In this document: positions 53,119 through 64,000 of the stretch, in pieces
Layout: the number at the start of each line of letters is the position of its first letter
How positions within the stretch are numbered: position 1 is the stretch's first letter
NCBI GenBank assembly: GCA_028554645.1
Contig: JAQOOI010000079.1
Coordinates: 1,054,001-1,118,000 of the forward strand
Direction of reading: 5' to 3'
Origin: Omphalotus guepiniiformis
Taxonomy: Eukaryota > Basidiomycota > Agaricomycetes > Agaricales > Omphalotaceae
DNA: 64,000 nt
Made by a program: the position numbers and the translations under genes
Notes under the pieces: model-generated
Seen by the model: only the letters and a program-made list of their open reading frames with translations
The model's database searches: none
Told to the model about the DNA's origin: nothing

Positions 53119-53918
53119 GTTGTTCAAGTTGTGAGCAGAAAAGTTGTAAGAGATGAACGAGATGATTCTCTGCATAATCAGCTGCTCATTTTATACTGCT
53201 TTCACCTTTCTTAACGCATACGTAAGTCTTCGATCCACCCATGTTACAAGATGAATATCAAGGTATCATCTTGCAGGCCCCCTGAACCGTGATTGAAATG
53301 GTGACAAAGTCGAAAAGAAGCCGAGATTATTCAACTTTCCTCCCAGAAAAGGGAGGATACCACGCAACATGAGAACAAAACACTGTGAGCGACAAATCTT
53401 GAACACAAATCAGTTGCGGCGGAATGTGTCAGCCAGCAGTGAGCGGTGTAATTTGAAACGCTGACGCGAGAGTCAGCAGAGAGCGGCAAGGTTTTCATAG
53501 CCTGAACTCTATTACGTAAGAGTCAATCGTGTACTTTCTCCTGGCAGTGGCACTGCAAACAATTCAACATAAATCCCGTGGGAAAATGCTAAAGATGTTG
53601 TGAAATAACATGAAAAAGTTTAATTTTTCATGTTATTTCACTAGATTTTTAACATTTTCCCATGGAGTTTATGATGAATTGCTTGCAGTGTGGCAGTGAG
53701 ACGTCCACATGAAACCAAATATCATTTTACAATGTGATATGTGACCTAAAGTAACAACAGTCCGTTCCAATACATCGACCTCGTAAAAAGAAAATGAAAA
53801 AAGCGTAGTACACGATTGTTAATATCCACAAGGCATAATGGGAACTTGACGCCGACCGCATCAATATCCACCCGAATGATTCAAAAGATTTGTAAGGCCT
53901 TCCGTCGGCTTTTCCGAC
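53119..53918. other. Intergenic region with a hairpin element
   Basis: It contains the promoter of the SDR gene on the left, a MITE-like hairpin at 53545-53698, and the 3' end of the Slm-like gene transcript. No gene was recognised. Confidence 0.5.
53545..53698. mobile_element. Hairpin MITE-like element, 154 bp
   Basis: Almost the whole segment folds back on itself. The outer arms share CACTGCAA.CAATTCA and CAT(A)AA.TCC.TGGGAAAATG. The centre is a perfect 17-base inverted repeat, TGAAATAACATGAAAAA (53601-53617) against its complement at 53624-53640, with a six-base loop. The ends CAGTG and CACTG are inverted. No target duplication was evident. Confidence 0.7.
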
Positions 53919-55818
53919 TCATAGCTCCTCCATGAACCGACTCTCATTTTTGCTCTCCCCAGCACCCCCACCACCACCTTGACCGTCCTCTTCCCCGTTC
54001 GCATGCGGTAGTCTTCCTTCAGGCGCCTTTTCCATCTGCCTCTTGCTTGGTCTACGGGAGACATTCCCTCCACCATCCTCCTCTGCGCCATTTAGCTTCT
54101 TCTCAGCCTGTAGATAGTAGACATTAACATCAGCTTCGAATAGAATAGACATGTAACAGAATACATACAGGAAAACCATTTTCCCCAACACCACCAGGAA
54201 GAGAAGCCTTCTCCGGATGGCTATAACTTGGCGGAACATCTTCAGCTGCCTCTTCGTACATATCGTCCTCGTCTTCCTCCTCCTCAACGCTGCTACCCTC
54301 CTCACTACCTTCATCTTCTTCCTCTTCTTCGCTAACATACCCTGCAGCCCTGACAGCCGCCTCAACAGGACCAGACCGCTCAATACTTTCAGAAGCGACC
54401 AAATATCTGCAAAAGAAGCGTTGAAGATTTGAGTTAGACCCGTAATAGTAGACAAAAGATACCTTGCACACAACATTCGAATATCGTTCCACCATTCCAT
54501 CATATCTTCCCTACTTCTAGTTCTGAAGCTCCATGCATGGTCACCCCCACCACGACTCAAACTCAAGCTTCTTCTGATGCTGCCACCTTTAGTTGTTCCC
54601 GTCCCATCCTTCCTGCCTTCAATATGGAACTTGTGGCTCCTCGAGCTGGCAGCAGAGGGCGGGCCAAGCGTACATGCGGGCAAAAACAACGAGAACACCG
54701 GCGTAGGTGCAGTAGCAGGATCGCTCGATGAAAATTCGTGCAAAAAGCCAGCTGGAGTGAGGACATAGTACGCCTCCCTATAAGTCCTCGTGAACCTCTT
54801 CTTGCGCTCCATCACTCCTGTATGCACAGCGTGAACTGAAGGATCATCCTTGGATGGATAAACCACCGTCTCGGGATTGCGAAGAGGAGTGTCAGGATCA
54901 AGTAGATGGTCGGTGCGCGCAGAGAAGGTCAACCATTCGCGGTCGGGTGCGAGGGCGGCCATCTGATCAGCAAGAATGTTATGGGTGTCACTGATAGATA
55001 CCATCATACGTGATTGCCATTCATTGAAGGTCTGCCATGCGCTCTGAATCGCACGTACGATCCCCTCCTCAAAATGCGCGCTATTAGCTTGTGTGATAAT
55101 GATAGACTTTTGGAGAAGATTCTCTGCGTGAACCTGCTTCCGCAATTGCTGCACAACGGAAGTGTTTGCAACATATGGATCTGATTTAGGGTGGGAAGAA
55201 AGGGACAGCGGAGTGTTTTTGAAAGTAGAGATGCTGGAGGCGAGAGTGGAGATGAGTGAGGTGGATAGTTCGCGCTCCTTGGCTACGGAAGTAGCGAGCT
55301 TTCCCGTGTCATTTTGAATATTCTAAGAAAATCAGCTCTGAGTCTATGTCATTCTTAAATATCACAATACGAGAGTACTCTACCTTGATATGAGCCTTAA
55401 TCTCTGTCCTCAATTTCTGGAGATGCTGAACAATCGACGAGTCAATAGTACGACCCAAGTTCGCATGTTGATCCGAAATAAGACGAGTCTTATCACGTAT
55501 AGAGTAGTAAATATCCTGCAAACCTCCCTCTCCTAAAAATTGGTTCCCAGCACGAAACGGCACCTGAATAACAGCAGTAAGCTTTGTGAGCTCACGCGCC
55601 GTATTATTCTCAATATCCGCTATTCCTTCAAAATAAGCGATAAGCTGCTTGACGATAGCTTTCCAAGCCACGAAACGTTCAATGAGGACGTCAGAGGGTT
55701 TGAGATCATGAGGCGCAATGTTCTTCTTGATGAGAGACTGATTGCGCGAGAGAGTCGAGCTTTGCTTGCTCGCACGAGAAATTGAAGTCGCTCTGGAAAT
55801 TGAGCCTGTTTCGTTCAT
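53919..55818 (-). CDS. SLM1: Slm1/Slm2-like BAR-PH protein (TORC2 / PI(4,5)P2 pathway)
   Basis: Four exons on the minus strand, with introns at about 55384-55323, 54470-54414 and 54167-54110. The ATG is at 55818. A helical N-terminal half (DVLIERFVAWKAIVKQLIAYF, then EIKAHIK and NSAHFEEGIVRAIQSAWQTF) forms the F-BAR-like domain of Slm proteins. A PH domain follows (GVMERKKRFTRTYREAYYVL, FLHEFSSSDP, WSFRTRSREDMMEWWNDI with the closing Trp helix). The C-terminal tail is a long acidic stretch with Ser and Gly. Slm proteins bind PI(4,5)P2 at plasma-membrane eisosomes and pass stress signals to TORC2. It shares a short promoter region (about 117 bases) with the divergent PARG-like gene. Confidence 0.82.
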
Positions 55819-55935
55819 TTTGTGGAAGAAAGTAGAGAAGGAAGGATGGAAAGTCGAAGTGAAGCAAGTTTGAAGCAAGGCTCCATCCTTTGATGTACGT
55901 CACTTTTCCCATCACGTGACCGCACTCTGGTATGC

Positions 55936-56910
55936 ATGACTCATCCGATCCTTCACCTTCGCAATATGACACTCGGTCTAGCTCAACGAGCACAAGTCGC
56001 ACTCGACACCATTAAACGCTCACAGGACATCTCTGCTCAACATGAACATCAGGGTGCAACACTCGATTCTGTCTTTGTACCAGAACAACTGCCTCCGTTC
56101 AGCTTTGATAATTCATCTCAGACCAAAGCCAAAGTTGAAATCGTCAATTCAGATTCATTTGTCGCAGCTAGAAACATAATGAATCAATACCCAGAAGCAA
56201 TTGGCAATACAGCTGTGTTGAATCTTGCCAGTGATGAACGTCCTGGCGGCGGCTGGAACTTTACACTCTGTAGAACTCAGGTCAGCAGCTATGTTCCTTT
56301 TCCTCGTTCAAAATCACACAACTTCTACGTTCAGGAAGAAGCTCTCTGTTACTCCTCTACTCTCTTCGCAACTCTCAAACCTTCTTACTATCCCTGGCCG
56401 AATCTCGGTCCTGGGTCAGTAGCAGGCGTATTTTCACCTGGCGTCGTGGTATTTAAAGATTGCCTCGACAATGACTGCGTTGAACTCCCACTAGATGAAC
56501 GTCGAGTGGTTTCTGTCATCACTGTTGCTGCACCCAGATACCCAGCTCTGACTGAAGACCCTAAAGAATTCAAGAATCCTTCGGATTTGGAGGACCTACG
56601 AGGAAAGATTCGTTTGGTATACAGAATGGCGGCACATCATGGAAAACGATATATTGTGCTCGGTATTACGCGTATTTCTATTTTATTCGTACAAGCGCAT
56701 TTACAGCTGTTTCAACTAGGTGCCATGGGATGCGGAGCATACGCTTGTCCTCCCCGTGTTGTTGCGGAAGAGATGAAATCAATTCTATTGGATCCAGAAT
56801 TCAGAGGATGGTTTCGAAAGATAGTATTCGCTGTTTACAGCTCGCCGACCGGCGCAGGCGCAGGAAACTTGGAGGTTTTCAGCCAAGTTTTCGACGATGT
56901 CGAAGTGTAA
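55936..56910 (+). CDS. Microbial-type poly(ADP-ribose) glycohydrolase-like protein (DUF2263)
   Basis: Three exons with introns at 56281-56334 and 56663-56719. The spliced junction gives GGGWNFTLCRTQ-EEALCYSS, matching the GGG...QEE signature that positions ADP-ribose in the family. AAPRYPAL, then GAMGCGAYACPP (macrodomain-like loop) and a C-terminal FAVYSSPTGAG follow. Both introns are multiples of three without stops, so an unspliced mRNA would still be open. A second Met ten codons downstream (55966) may be the true start. It probably removes ADP-ribose from proteins or hydrolyses ADP-ribose derivatives. Confidence 0.82.
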   Translation: MTHPILHLRNMTLGLAQRAQVALDTIKRSQDISAQHEHQGATLDSVFVPEQLPPFSFDNSSQTKAKVEIVNSDSFVAARNIMNQYPEAIGNTAVLNLASDERPGGGWNFTLCRTQVSSYVPFPRSKSHNFYVQEEALCYSSTLFATLKPSYYPWPNLGPGSVAGVFSPGVVVFKDCLDNDCVELPLDERRVVSVITVAAPRYPALTEDPKEFKNPSDLEDLRGKIRLVYRMAAHHGKRYIVLGITRISILFVQAHLQLFQLGAMGCGAYACPPRVVAEEMKSILLDPEFRGWFRKIVFAVYSSPTGAGAGNLEVFSQVFDDVEV

Positions 56911-57721
56911 CGTGTAAGGTCCATGTAGAATTTCTGCTGTGTAACTCTTCATAAGTGTAACAAATATAACTTCTCCTTGGATTTGTATCACCCTTAAAAT
57001 ATCCAGTGACAGAATCCGCCTGGAGATCCCCGTATCTCAGTGCGCCACTACACCTCAAACCCCTGGAAATTCCTCCACCGCGTAACAAATAATGGACATC
57101 CACATTCAGCAAAGATATTTGCGTCGAAATTCACCTTTTACCGATCACCACGGTCGTCCGTGTTTCCAATGACCCCCATAGAATCCACGGCAGCAGCATT
57201 GGTGTGAGGTCTCCTTGTTTTCATAGACCTAGAAAGATAACAACACAACAATAATTCAAGTGTTCTTCTCCATGGCGGGACAATGCGCTTCCGAACTCAA
57301 CAGAGGCACAGCAGCAAACTTCGGGTGTCTCGGGGGGTTCGTAATTCGCAGGGAAGATCAAGAGATTCATACGCAGAGTATCTGAAGTTGACGTCAAGTT
57401 CTTGCATAGTAACCCACGAAAACACAGTATAGATTCCAACAAGAACATGGGCTATGAGTATCCATTGACAATGATAGTTAAATCTAACAGAGTCTCAGAT
57501 CCGTCGTCCTTGGCTCAGTACGATCCCAGCATTGCACAGTATAGCAAGTTAAGGTGGCCCCGGTGATAGAGCAGAGTAATTTGCGGAATGTGTTCATGTG
57601 TGTTCCGTAATTATATGAAAGTATTTGTCCGACGACTTCGATTTTTCATACGCATCTACAGAAACAGGTTATATGAAGTGAAACGAATCTGCCAAACAAT
57701 CCAGCAATGCACACATACATA
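56911..57721. other. Intergenic region between convergent genes
   Basis: It should contain both 3' ends. The frames present are short with no signature. No RNA gene was seen. Confidence 0.45.
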
Positions 57722-59441
57722 CTAATCAGCTCTCGCATTCCGTGCCGGCTGCTGCTCCTCACCACGCCTCAGCGCAGCCTCTCCCCTTCTCTGTCTCCTC
57801 CAAGCCAACATCTCTCTGATCGCAGCAGCAATCAACGGAATAACCGCACTCGCAAACAACGGCGTATAAACCGCATACTTGTGTTCCGCCGGGAAATACA
57901 GCAACGCCAGCATACCCGGATGAAAGAACGCTTTCTTCGATAACGTCAATGCACGCGCAGAGTATCCCAGGATCTTCCTCAGATCAGACTCTGTGCAGTG
58001 GCCGTCTTTCAACAGCGCCCAAAGCTCTCCGAGAGCTCTCAACGCTCCCTGGACATCACCCCGAACTTCCTCGTCAACAGGCATGCCTTCGATTTGATCA
58101 ACAAGCTTGACAGTGCTTTTAAGGGTGTCTTTCGTACGCAGTACATTCTCGTATGTGCGCTGACGCAGGAGAGCGTCGATTTGCCAGGCGGATAGTAATC
58201 CTGAGCTTGACGAGACGCCTGCAGGGAGGCGTGGAACGCCGAGGAGGGTAAGCAGCTGACGGGAAAATGTCGAGAATATGGGTCTTAGGTCATTAGGTGA
58301 CAGATGCATTTCTTTGGGAGGTGGCGGGGGAAGATTGGCGATGAGTATTCCTCCCCATTGGGGAATAAGGAATGCATTGGATGTAGAAGGTGAACCATCC
58401 TCCTTTAGAATCATCAAAGGTCGGCGAGCGGCTGATGGAATAAAGACAACAAAATGCAGCACTGGATCATTTGAGGAGCTTGACGCTATTTGGAAATACT
58501 TCAATACAATATCCCATACTTTTATTTTGTAAAACTCACACAAAGTCCATTCAGCCGAGTTGATGAAGACAGTCAAATGCTCGTGCGTTAGTCCATAAGC
58601 TTGACCATCCAAAATCGGTTCTGGTTCAAATGCAAGAGGTGCATGGAACTGAGCCTGAGACTCAATTGTGAAATTGTGTAATACAGAAAGCGCAGATGTA
58701 ATTGGAAAAATATGCTCTAGACAGAGTTGAGTTCATCAAGAGGGGCTCCAACGGAACATTCACTCACGATGGATGGCTTGCTCAATGTCCCAGCTCGTGA
58801 TTGCCTGACCAGCAGACGCGTCCTCATTGAGTAATGTAAATGACAGACGGTAGCGGGGCGCATACTGAGCAGCACGTTGGTCTAGTGTCGGTACTAGCAG
58901 GGTTGATACCAGCTGGGCCAACCTATGAGCTAATGGCAGTCACTGGGTGAGTTATGGGGTACACCGGCCAGAGCGTGAAATTAAACTGACGCGTGAAGTT
59001 CTGCTGAGGGTAGTACAGCGTTCGGTCTCGTATTACGATATCGGGTCCACCAGGAGAAACGACATAGCTAGATGCGTCATCTCGAATGAACGTTGAGAAA
59101 CGGGATGGATTCTAACTTGAGGACATACCATGACCCGAGCCTATGGTTACGGATACACCAAAATGAGGTGCCGCCCTCTGAATTTCGTCTTGAAGCTCAT
59201 GAGCACCTCTCTCTGTGAACGCAGGATCGACCGTCAGGGCCACTGGTATTCTCAACTCCTTATTCGCCTGAGCATATACTTCTGACGTTGGAAGTGCAAG
59301 TCGTTCTATGCTGGTTGTTGTCCACCAGAGAGGTAGGGCTAAGATGATTACTACCCAGTACGAGGCTATAATAGATCTTCGAACATTGTCACGTTGAAAG
59401 AATATTGTGGATGGATTTCGCACTCCGTCATCTGCATCCAT
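57722..59441 (-). CDS. GPI17: GPI transamidase subunit PIG-S (Gpi17)
   Basis: Starts MDADDGVRNPS; the N-terminal membrane segment SIIASYWVVIILALPLWWTT leads into SIERLALP, the hallmark of PIG-S. Exons continue with YVVSPGGPDIVIRDRTLYYP, RLAQLVSTLLVP.LDQRAAQYAPRYRLSF, TSWDIEQAIHEHIFPITSAL and LTVFINSAEWTLSSSSSNDP, and end with a second membrane segment AVYTPLFASAVIPLIAAAI and a basic tail. One intron (around 58550-58497) is spliced at the acceptor after CCAAATAG, which restores the family's SNDPVLHF alignment. The protein is part of the ER complex that attaches GPI anchors to proteins. Confidence 0.92.
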
Positions 59442-62400
59442 CGTCCACGTCGGCTTCGTGAATTGAGTATATGAGAAATCTCGTCCGGGCAAATCGAGTA
59501 TAGCGCATACCCTGAAGTGCTGGAAGTTGCTTACTCCCTCGACCAAGCCTTATACAAGAATATTGGATCAGAATATGAAGCTGGAAAGAAGAGGCGAAAG
59601 CTGAGAAAGTGTGCCGCGACTGAACGTGATCAGCTTCGCATCATCACATGATGTTCTCCCACGCGTCGCGTTGCGCCACGCCATGCAACATGTCAAAAGT
59701 ACTTCATCAGTGTTTGTTGATAGTGACTTCACGACAAGCTACCATAAGCCTCTAGTTCGATTACAACATGATACAAGAAGACATCTAGGAGGCATACCCC
59801 GGAAATTAGCTCGTGTGGTAAGTACATAACCTTAGCACCTGCTCGGCGACAGCCAGAAAGCTTGGGCTCGTGAACCAAAGAATTGGTTTGGGATTGTCGT
59901 ATTCCGCTGACATCAGTATGAGATTCATTCAGCTCCACAGGGGTTAGTGTTCCCGTTCTACGTATACGCCCACAGTATACGCCCACAAAATGAAAATGAA
60001 AATTCCGTTAGTGGGTGACCCCGAGATCGCCCCGATGCTGGTTTGAACTTTTCGATATCACAGATCGAAGTCGATTGAAGCAGTTCCTGGATATACATAC
60101 AGGATAATCCGAGCGACATATGTGCGAACTCGGTACTTGCTTCGCCGTGACGCAAAAAGTTCGGTCGATAGGCTTGGACCTAATGATGGAAGAGATATAC
60201 TTTAACTTAGTATAAGGCAGCACTACCCCCTCATTCTACCACAGGAGATGGGAAAAGCGGAGAAGGAGTGAGCTATGCGGTACTTACCGGTGAGATGGTG
60301 AAACCTTGCTTGACTTGAATGAAGATGAGACCAAACTCACAACACCGCGGAAGATAGTGATTCTAGCAGTAGCGCCCGGTGGATCGAAATCCGTATACAG
60401 GGTGATAGGTAGATGATGATAGCAACAGACGATTGCAAGGGCCGCAGTCATTTGCTGACTGTCTCTATTAAAGATCCGAGTCGAATGTCCAGGAAAGTTC
60501 TTGGAAGAGGGGTTTGTACGCAGCGATAAACAGCCGGAAGCTGAGAGGGGCATCGTACGTACTTGACAGTATCGATGAGATATACAACTATGAAAATTTT
60601 CTTGTTACAGTCTAGACTGTGTTGAAGATGGGAGTTGCTTGCGGTAGAAGGTTTCCACGGCCCGTTTCGCACCGTAGACTATCCCAAACTCGTGCTTACT
60701 CAGCAACGACGCGCTCCTCCGTCGCGCTCCCATTGAACCCTTTCAAGTTGAAGTGCTCGTTTTCGTTAAGCTCTGCAGCCATAGACTCAGACTCAGACTA
60801 TAGAACGTGGTTCATACAATTGCTACACAGCCTTGCGGGATTCTTTGCCATCGAGCGCGTTTTTCCATTCATATACTTCCTATTCGATTGCTGGAGGGTT
60901 GTGCCAAGGACTCTGCTGTACGCGACTCTGAACCAATGAGTGAAGATGTCGAGTATTCACTTCCTGTGGATACAGTCACCCTCACGGGAATATCTAACGG
61001 GCATTTTCTGAAACACGGAAAGGAGATGTCGAAGATCCCTTTACTTCAAATAATAGCTTACGCTGCACACCCGTACACATCCCTTCATTTTCCGCCGGGA
61101 CTTTTCGAGGGCTCCTGGAACCGAACAACAATTTCCGAGAAGTACTGCTCAACATTGTACCAATTGCAAAGTAAGTAGGGACGTAGAGGCACAAAGTGCT
61201 CCTTTACGGTTGTCCTGGAGGACAAGGTCTGTTTTGACTTGATCGGATGATGTTTAGTAATGACGGGGTCCTATAGCATAATGTCACTCACCGATGTGAC
61301 ATACCCCATGAGTCGCGTCCATGGACCGGGTGAACAGAGTGCCACCGACGTGCGCAGGTGGCGGCTGGGTGGCGGGCTCGATACGAGGCGCTCTTCTAAA
61401 CGGATGCCTCAGGGGTCCTAACTGAGGTATCAGCTAAGAGGAATGGTCTCTCGAGGGCCCTACTCACCGCGCTCACGATCCCTGACCGGCCTATCGGGAA
61501 CAACGCTCGTTTACGCCGCCGTCGGTTATATCAGCATCAACTCGAGAGGCCCTTTTGCACACCGCCCTCTTCCTCGCCCCATTCCTCTTTTTCTTGTCCC
61601 TCACTCAATGAGCACCGGGACCTCTCCCTCCTTCACTCCTCTATACCCCCAGCGACAGGCGCTATGTTGGGGTCAGCCAAGAGCACGGTGGTACCGGAAA
61701 CAACAAAGAAGATGTGTGCGTCAATAACGCATATCTGGTCGTGCGTGTATACAACATCAATGGTGGCTGCTACTGCCGCAGTTCCACCGACTCAGGCCCA
61801 CCCTCACCATTTACACCCGCGCATCCCTCACCCATATCATCGTTCCCAACAGCTTCCATCGCTCGTCTTGTGAACGGAACATGGACCACGTTCTATGGTA
61901 AATGTAACACGGAATAGTCACGGAGTGCCAGGACCCCAAGCGTATGTACCCAATCAGGAAGGTGTCATCAAAAGCGACGTTCGATCAAGTCAGAATAGAC
62001 CTTGTCCTTGAGGTCAACCGTACTCCTTGTAATTATCCCCGTTCTGAAAAAGGTCTCCGGCACCTCTGTACCGTGTACTCATTGCAATTTCGGGGTTTCT
62101 TTCTGCGTAGTCCCATTCACAGGGTCCTTGGACATATAACGCGATGGTGCGCTGGACAACTTTGCTGCTATGGGCACAGTTCATGCCTCATCGTCGTGTA
62201 TTTCCAATAATAAATGGGGGGCTTTTTACTCAGTCCCTCGGTCTTGGTATTGAAAACCGCACACACGGAGACGGACAGTTGCTTTGAGCTGCCTCAAGGT
62301 ACGCTTACCCTGCAGCACCCCCCCGAAACACGAGAATTTTAACGCACCCTTTTCCAATACTCCCATACTCTATTCTATAATTACGGTTCAATTCTAAAAC

Positions 62401-62898
62401 GGCAACGTGCATTCACAATGTTCCTCTGGGTCACAATACAGTCGGCTTCCGATCAAGTATTCGGAACGAAAACTTATGTCTGAACGGGCGGGCATGAGGA
62501 GGCATGAGGCTTGAGGGAGAAGGGCCGAGACAGAGAGCTAGAAGCGACCTTCGGCTTTACCTACAACTCTGAATTTTAACGAAGATCGAGAGGGAGTCTG
62601 GCGCTTTACTGTTGGGACTTCTGCACTATTACCTGTTACTGCTAAAGCAAAAGCCTTGCCTTGCAGAATGACCGGTTGCGAAGATCGTTGGTCTCCAAAG
62701 CGAGTTTAGCGAGTTTAGGCGTTTAATGCTTCAAGCCATGTTGCAATAGCTAGAAAGACTGTGAGTGAAAGGTCTCCATCGAGTACTCAATATAACACGC
62801 AGAGAAAACGACGCATTTCCATTCCTTTCCATTAGAATAACCAGGGGATGTATTATTTATCAACAAAGAAAATTGAATAATGCAAAAGGGAGCAGTGG
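59442..62898. other. 3.4-kb region without a recognisable gene
   Basis: Several open frames occur (59611-59829, 60619-60939, 60807-61178, 61443-61727) but none has a domain or a clear exon chain. 60946-61178 begins MSEDVEYSLPVDTVTL and is the longest frame with balanced composition after the one listed separately at 61610. Part of the region may be leader or decayed sequence. Confidence 0.4.
61610..61917 (+). other. Possible coding fragment with Cys-containing segment
   Basis: An open frame ending at 61917 reads NAYLVVRVYNINGGCYCRSS and later LVNGTWTTFYGKCNTE, with possible Asn-glycosylation sites. It resembles an extracellular segment. It has no start of its own apart from an internal Met, and could be an exon of an unmodelled gene. 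Weak evidence only. Confidence 0.25.
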
Positions 62899-63706
62899 TC
62901 AAACACCGTCGTAACTAGCACCTCCTGCCTACTCATCCGATTGTCATAGTAATGGAATATAACGGAGGTCAGCAAGAGGTCGACTGGGCTAAAACTCGAA
63001 TGGTCGCACCTTCCGCAGCCTCACAACAATTGGATCCTCGTTCAAGTCGTCTTTCTCTCGCGCCGCAACTTCAATAGAGTACACTCGTAGTACACCTTTA
63101 ACATCAGCGGCATGCACAGAGATCTATTTTGTGGCAATAACCGCTAGTGGATCCAAGATGGAAACAGCGGGGAGAGAAAGGCGTACCTTGGCTTTCCTCA
63201 TGACTTTGCAATTTGGGCCTATCCAAACCTTATAGAGGGAAGAGGAGGAAGAGGAAGACACGGAGAGGACACCAGCGGGCTTCAGGGACGACATCAAAGG
63301 GCGAAAATAGCGGAGAACCGTACCACCAAGATGAACTTCTCTCGCGTGGATTCCTTGTCATTGGAGTATGCAACCCGCACATAAGCATAAGATGCCTTGG
63401 AATCATCGAGTACTTCTTTCAGTTCCAAAAGGCCCCCTGTGCCTGTTCGAGTGAGCTGAAGCTTGTCCGAGCGGTCAGACTGTGAAGTTTCCGATGGAAA
63501 GATGTAAACTATGATCCAAACTTTAGATACACGAAACTACTTGCCTCATAATCTATCAGCAACCAGTTTGTTTCAGACTTGTCGGAGCGAACATCCTCGT
63601 AAGCTGTAGGGAGTGTTTCATGATAACATTCATGAGCCAAGTTCTAGCAGAACGTCGATTGGCGGATTCTACCTTCGTTAATCTTGGGATCGGAGAGGTC
63701 AGCCAT
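62899..63706 (-). CDS. Coactosin (ADF-homology actin-binding protein), 6 exons
   Basis: Exons (minus): 63673-63706; from 63603 down to 63545; 63324-63479; 63187-63228; an exon from about 63127 down to about 63007; and 62899-62928. The protein starts MADLSDPKINEAYEDVRSDK and continues ETNWLLIDYE, SDRSDKLQLTRTGTGGL, DDSKASYAYVRVAYSNDKES, REKFILVVWIGPNCKVMRKAK, VHAADVKGVLRVYSIEVAA and DLNEDPIVVRLRKAGGASYD. This is a complete coactosin of about 150 residues. Coactosin binds F-actin and favours filament turnover. The second intron begins GCAAGT, a GC..AG intron. Confidence 0.93.
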
Positions 63707-63865
63707 TAAAATTTAAGACGACTAAGAGGAGAAAACCCGAAGAGAAACAGAAAGAATGTCGACGGTGCTGGCGGTTACGCTAAGAGCTGATGGATGTCGA
63801 TGAACTTCAGCACCAGCGCTAGTATATTCTTATGTAATCAAAGCTCTTTTCACACTTCGACGACG

Positions 63866-64000
63866 ATGTCGATACAGTCTGCTCTGCGTTCCATCTCACC
63901 GAGGTCGTCTGGCTGTCAGGCTACCCATTTTCATCGCTTCTATTCGACTGCAAGTGCGGATTTACTTCGCCAGTGGCGTCTTGAGGCAGCAGCAACATCA
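63866..64000 (+). CDS. Partial gene, mitochondrial-type N-terminus
   Basis: From ATG at 63866 the frame is open to the window edge (45 codons): MSIQSALRSISPRSSGC and HFHRFYSTASADLLRQWRLE. It is rich in Arg, Ser and Thr with few acids and has an RFYST cleavage-like motif, typical of imported mitochondrial proteins. It is divergent from coactosin, 159 bases away. The product cannot be named. Confidence 0.55.
   Translation, partial: MSIQSALRSISPRSSGCQATHFHRFYSTASADLLRQWRLEAAATS

Noticed and set aside
1..64000. tRNA, rRNA or snoRNA genes
   Set aside because: Scanning by eye for tRNA T-arm words (GGTTCGAATCC type) and cloverleaf pairs gave no convincing case; a covariance search was not possible here.

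Overview
The window is nuclear DNA of a filamentous basidiomycete, most likely an agaricomycete (mushroom-type) fungus. The genes carry many short introns of about 40-70 bases with GT..AG ends and CTRAY-like branch sites. The protein set fits this: a NACHT-ankyrin NLR, a coactosin with several introns, a PIG-S, a DUF202/VTC1-type protein, an Slm-type BAR-PH protein and a UstYa-like (DUF3328) protein. Roughly half of the window is transposable-element sequence. The rest is ordinary single-copy gene space.

Layout. 0.5-3.2 kb holds an SH3-PX-BAR sorting nexin (+) and 4.1-4.9 kb a small UstYa-like membrane protein (+). From 5.1 to 14.8 kb lies an NLR gene on the minus strand (short N-terminal domain, NACHT ATPase, about 14 nearly identical ankyrin repeats). 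It is split by a 6.24 kb Ty3-type chromovirus (copy 1, 8339-14575) with 5-bp target duplications. If the element and one duplication are discounted, the host reading frame is continuous. Upstream of the NLR (15.4-16.1 kb) are repeated AGTCA-NNN-TGACT palindromes, a TATA box, and an array of about 12 small hairpins with a shared loop and covarying stems. A second, apparently intact copy of the chromovirus (16469-22774) sits inside an older fold-back repeat. 22.8-24.5 kb is repeat-rich DNA without a clear gene.

24550-41002 is a 16.45 kb LTR retrotransposon with 1.8 kb LTRs that differ at about four sites. Its gag, protease and pol frames run on the minus strand. Between pol and the 3' LTR it carries two extra genes on the opposite strand, with nine and seven exons. 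A 12-13 base word (GAGTATCTAACTC or its complement) recurs in its LTRs, introns, spacers and all three coding frames. This element is the most unusual object in the window.

After 43.5 kb the DNA is gene-dense: an RRM-like protein with a mitochondrial-type N-terminus (+), a DUF202/VTC1-like polyphosphate-complex protein (+), a small membrane protein (-), a Ser/acidic-rich orphan (-), an aldo-keto reductase (-), an NAD(P)-dependent epimerase-type reductase (-), an Slm1/2-like BAR-PH protein (-) divergent from a microbial-type PARG protein (+), the GPI-transamidase subunit PIG-S (-), a coactosin (-) and the start of a gene that runs off the right edge. No tRNA, rRNA or CRISPR was found. Exon borders were read by hand from splice motifs and reading frame, and no database was searched.
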